From positions 1 to 38,091 of the forward strand of contig JAVMKJ010000022.1 in assembly GCA_031732855.1 (NCBI GenBank): a DNA stretch of 38,091 bases, in the 5' to 3' direction. The stretch is from JAVMKJ01 sp031732855 (GTDB lineage Bacteria > Pseudomonadota > Gammaproteobacteria > Competibacterales > Competibacteraceae). The translations under genes and the position numbers were made by a program. A model generated the notes under the pieces. That model was not told where the DNA came from. It was given only the letters and a program-made list of their open reading frames with translations, and did no database searches. Each line of letters starts with the position of its first letter. Position 1 is the first letter of the stretch. Below are positions 36,631 through 38,091 of the stretch, in pieces.

Positions 36631-37371
36631 ATGGCATACATCACCGACATCCTGAAAGGCACCATCGAGCCTCTTCCTGACCGTATTTCGCTTGAGCGCT
36701 ACGTTCAGGAGTCGGCGTTCGTAACGCGGTACCTTTCACGTGTCGTGAAGGACAAGGCCCTTGTTGTCTATCAAGTCCTCTTTCACCTCTCGTGGTTCGA
36801 GACGGGCAAGGGCGAAATCATCGTCCCGTGGGCTCGGGTTGGGTCGTTCATTCGCTCCCAGCAAGGCAACACCATCGACAACCACACCACGGTCAAGCGC
36901 AGGCTTCCAGACCTGTTCGAGCACAAGTGCATAGCCGTCAACCGGCAACGCGGGAACGCGAATGAAATATCAGTGCATCTCCCGAGCGACATCCCTGCAT
37001 GCCGGGAACTCATAGATCAAGAAGAGCGAGAGGCGCGAGTCGAACCGCTGACGAAGGACGAGCGGGATTACTACACAGACCCAGGACGCCGAATGGTGGT
37101 TCTGGCGCGGGACCGTCACGTCTGCGTCTACTGCACTACTGCCCTCACTGAAGAGAATTTCGTCCTCGATCATCTCGTGCCAGTCGCGAAAGGTGGGACG
37201 AATCGGAAGCACAACCTCGTTGCTACGTGTGAGGTCTGCAACCGACGACGCAGCGATTCCGACCCAGTTCAGTTTCTACGGGAGAACTACCGCCAGCAGC
37301 TTATTTCGCAAGAAGAGTTTCTCCGGCAGAAAGACTATGTCGAAGCACTGCTTGCGGAAGGCGCTGGCTAA
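36631..37371 (+). CDS. HNH endonuclease family protein, probable integron cassette gene
   Basis: A 246-residue protein. Residues 1-120 look like a helical, winged-helix-type DNA-binding region (QVLFHLSWFETGKGEIIVPW, IDNHTTVKRRLPDLFEHKCI) similar to helix-turn-helix modules in phage proteins. The HNH domain (about 150-215) has C165/C168 (CVYC), D180-H181 (LDHLVPVAKGG), N195 (RKHNLVATC), C200/C203 and N204 (CEVCNRRR). The zinc-ribbon cysteines and His-Asn-Asn set are complete, so it should be active. It begins 28 bases after an attC-like core, and its stop codon lies in GGCTAA, an attC-type half core interrupted by the group II intron. Homing endonuclease or restriction-like roles are both possible; no target can be read from sequence. 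Confidence 0.88.
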   Translation: MAYITDILKGTIEPLPDRISLERYVQESAFVTRYLSRVVKDKALVVYQVLFHLSWFETGKGEIIVPWARVGSFIRSQQGNTIDNHTTVKRRLPDLFEHKCIAVNRQRGNANEISVHLPSDIPACRELIDQEEREARVEPLTKDERDYYTDPGRRMVVLARDRHVCVYCTTALTEENFVLDHLVPVAKGGTNRKHNLVATCEVCNRRRSDSDPVQFLRENYRQQLISQEEFLRQKDYVEALLAEGAG

Positions 37372-37407
37372 TCGGGTCGCCGGGGGTTTCTCTCCCCCGG
37401 CTCCCAC

Positions 37408-37441
37408 AGCACCCCGCATGCGGGTCCGCACGGGGCGCTTC
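37408..37441 (-). ncRNA. Domain V-like hairpin of the group II intron
   Basis: On the minus strand AGCGCCCC pairs with GGGGTGCT through eight pairs including one G-U. An inner stem GCGG/CCGC follows, with an unpaired AT on the 3' side. A lower stem, a two-base 3' bulge and a short upper stem are the layout of the catalytic domain V. The terminal loop is not a textbook GNRA loop. Confidence 0.6.
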
Positions 37442-37688
37442 CTCCGGATGGGAAAGGGTCACCATAGAATGGCTACCTCCAACGCTGGCTACGCTACGAA
37501 CCGCCAAGACCGTTTCACCCGGTCGGGTGCGTTACGGCCATTGAGGCTCGCTCGTCTCGCTCGTTGCCGAAGGTTCGGGCCTTCACCGTGTCCCCCCCAT
37601 TACGGTGGGCGTTGGGCTACTCTGCCGTCTGCTGACTTCTGCCTCATCACGCCCAGCGTTGCCGCAAGGCGCGCTGCCCGAGTCGCGG

Positions 37689-37818
37689 TAGGGTCCGGTG
37701 GTGTGTCCAGCCCTTTCGGGCTGGCCCTCAATCCGGCTCCCCTGGCAACCACAGCCCCCGTAGGGTTCGATGGCCTGTCCAGTCCTTTCGGACTGGGCCT
37801 CAGTTCGACTCCCCTAGC
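37689..37818 (-). repeat. Tandem 58-nt structured units with compensatory changes in the intron
   Basis: Units at 37689-37746 and 37761-37818 align without gaps at 47 of 58 positions. Each contains a 7-bp hairpin: CCAGCCC TTTC GGGCTGG in the first and CCAGTCC TTTC GGACTGG in the second. An outer helix is CCGG with CCGG in the first unit and TCGA with TCGA in the second. Three base pairs have changed on both sides, so both units look structurally maintained. Confidence 0.8.
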
Positions 37819-38091
37819 GGCACGGACCTCCTGTGGGACAGATCTCCCCGGATAAGGACATGAACTTTCCGTGCACAACCGCCGCATTTACCCTATCCCC
37901 TGCACCTGGCGGGCTTCGTCACCTTGTGCTGACTCGCCCGGGGACTGAGCCTTCTATGCGGTTTCTGTCCGTCGGCTCGCACCTTTGCGCTCGGGCTTCC
38001 TCCAGGCAGCCCCTCACGGAGCTGCCCTTGCCGTCGGCTAGAGCGCTGACCGGTTTGAACGGGTTTGGCTTGGTGACGGGATCTGGAGGCT

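Larger units (their letters stand above)
37372..38091 (-). mobile_element. Group II intron (3' part; 5' end beyond the window), no reverse transcriptase ORF
   Basis: Read on the minus strand, the sequence follows the layout of bacterial group II intron RNA. Segments such as GGACAGAAACCGCATA (domain I), GAAGTCAGCAGACGGCAGAG and GGTGAAGGCCCGAAC occur in that order; the last two normally lie just before the intron-encoded reverse transcriptase. No such ORF follows. After only about 120 bases come a domain V-like hairpin (37408-37441) and a short domain VI-like hairpin (37379-37401: GCCGGGGG/CCCCCGGC), and the element ends in CCCGAT at the HNH stop codon. It is antisense to the HNH gene. Mobility would require a reverse transcriptase supplied elsewhere. 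The class is not certain; position and orientation suggest an attC-targeting type. Confidence 0.75.

Noticed and set aside
37796..37820. GTTCGACTCCCC resembling a tRNA T-arm
   Set aside because: No acceptor, D-arm or anticodon arm can be built around it. It belongs to the duplicated intron RNA unit.

Overview
The window looks like chromosomal DNA from a GC-rich gammaproteobacterium. CysB, Sbp/CysTWA, GltBD, RarA and LolA all have typical gammaproteobacterial architectures. The crowding of glycogen genes (glgC, malQ, glgB, glgX) recalls glycogen-accumulating lineages such as Candidatus Competibacteraceae; that placement is an inference.

Layout. (1) 1-7440 is an accessory, defence-type region. 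It holds gene ruins (a DNA methyltransferase tail, a yhcG fragment, an hsdM tail and an hsdS tail) around one intact yhcG/DUF1016 nuclease gene. Two consecutive ATPase plus TOPRIM-like pairs follow: AAA + DUF4435, which resembles the PARIS system AriA/AriB, and AAA + DUF4276. Then come remains of two antitoxin genes and an intact tyrosine recombinase. (2) 7612-13702 is gltBD, encoding NADPH glutamate synthase. (3) 13897-24347 is mostly glycogen metabolism: glgC-malQ-thiM on the minus strand, glgB diverging on the plus strand, then cysB, a Tus-like replication terminator gene and glgX. (4) 24517-28566 is the sulfate uptake operon sbp-cysT-cysW-cysA, with its likely activator gene cysB about 3.4 kb upstream. 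(5) 28657-35448 is housekeeping: DUF1992, a membrane-anchored coiled-coil protein, DUF2058, serA, a divergent D-2-hydroxyglutarate dehydrogenase-type FAD oxidase, rarA and lolA. (6) 35518-38091 is an integron relic: a dead integron integrase, a highly structured attC-like element, an HNH endonuclease gene in cassette position, and directly behind it, in antisense, the 3' part of a group II intron that lacks its reverse transcriptase.

How it works together. SerA and the neighbouring FAD oxidase form a known metabolic pair, in which the oxidase re-oxidises the D-2-hydroxyglutarate that SerA makes. CysB probably drives the sulfate operon, which has a plausible sigma-70 promoter and a perfect 12-bp hairpin in its leader. 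GlgC, GlgB, GlgX and MalQ cover ADP-glucose supply, branching, debranching and maltodextrin recycling; glycogen synthase and phosphorylase are not in the window.

Most unusual signals. (a) The intact and the fragmentary yhcG genes each carry a perfect palindrome with 13-bp arms at the same place in the reading frame. The arms differ at four positions and every difference is compensated. (b) Two similar 16-bp motifs flank the tus-like gene and are candidate Ter sites. (c) The intron has a tandemly duplicated 58-nt RNA unit with compensatory base changes. (d) The intron lies antisense at the 3' edge of the HNH cassette, as attC-targeting group II introns do. All protein family calls come from reading translated sequence and motifs; no database search was run.
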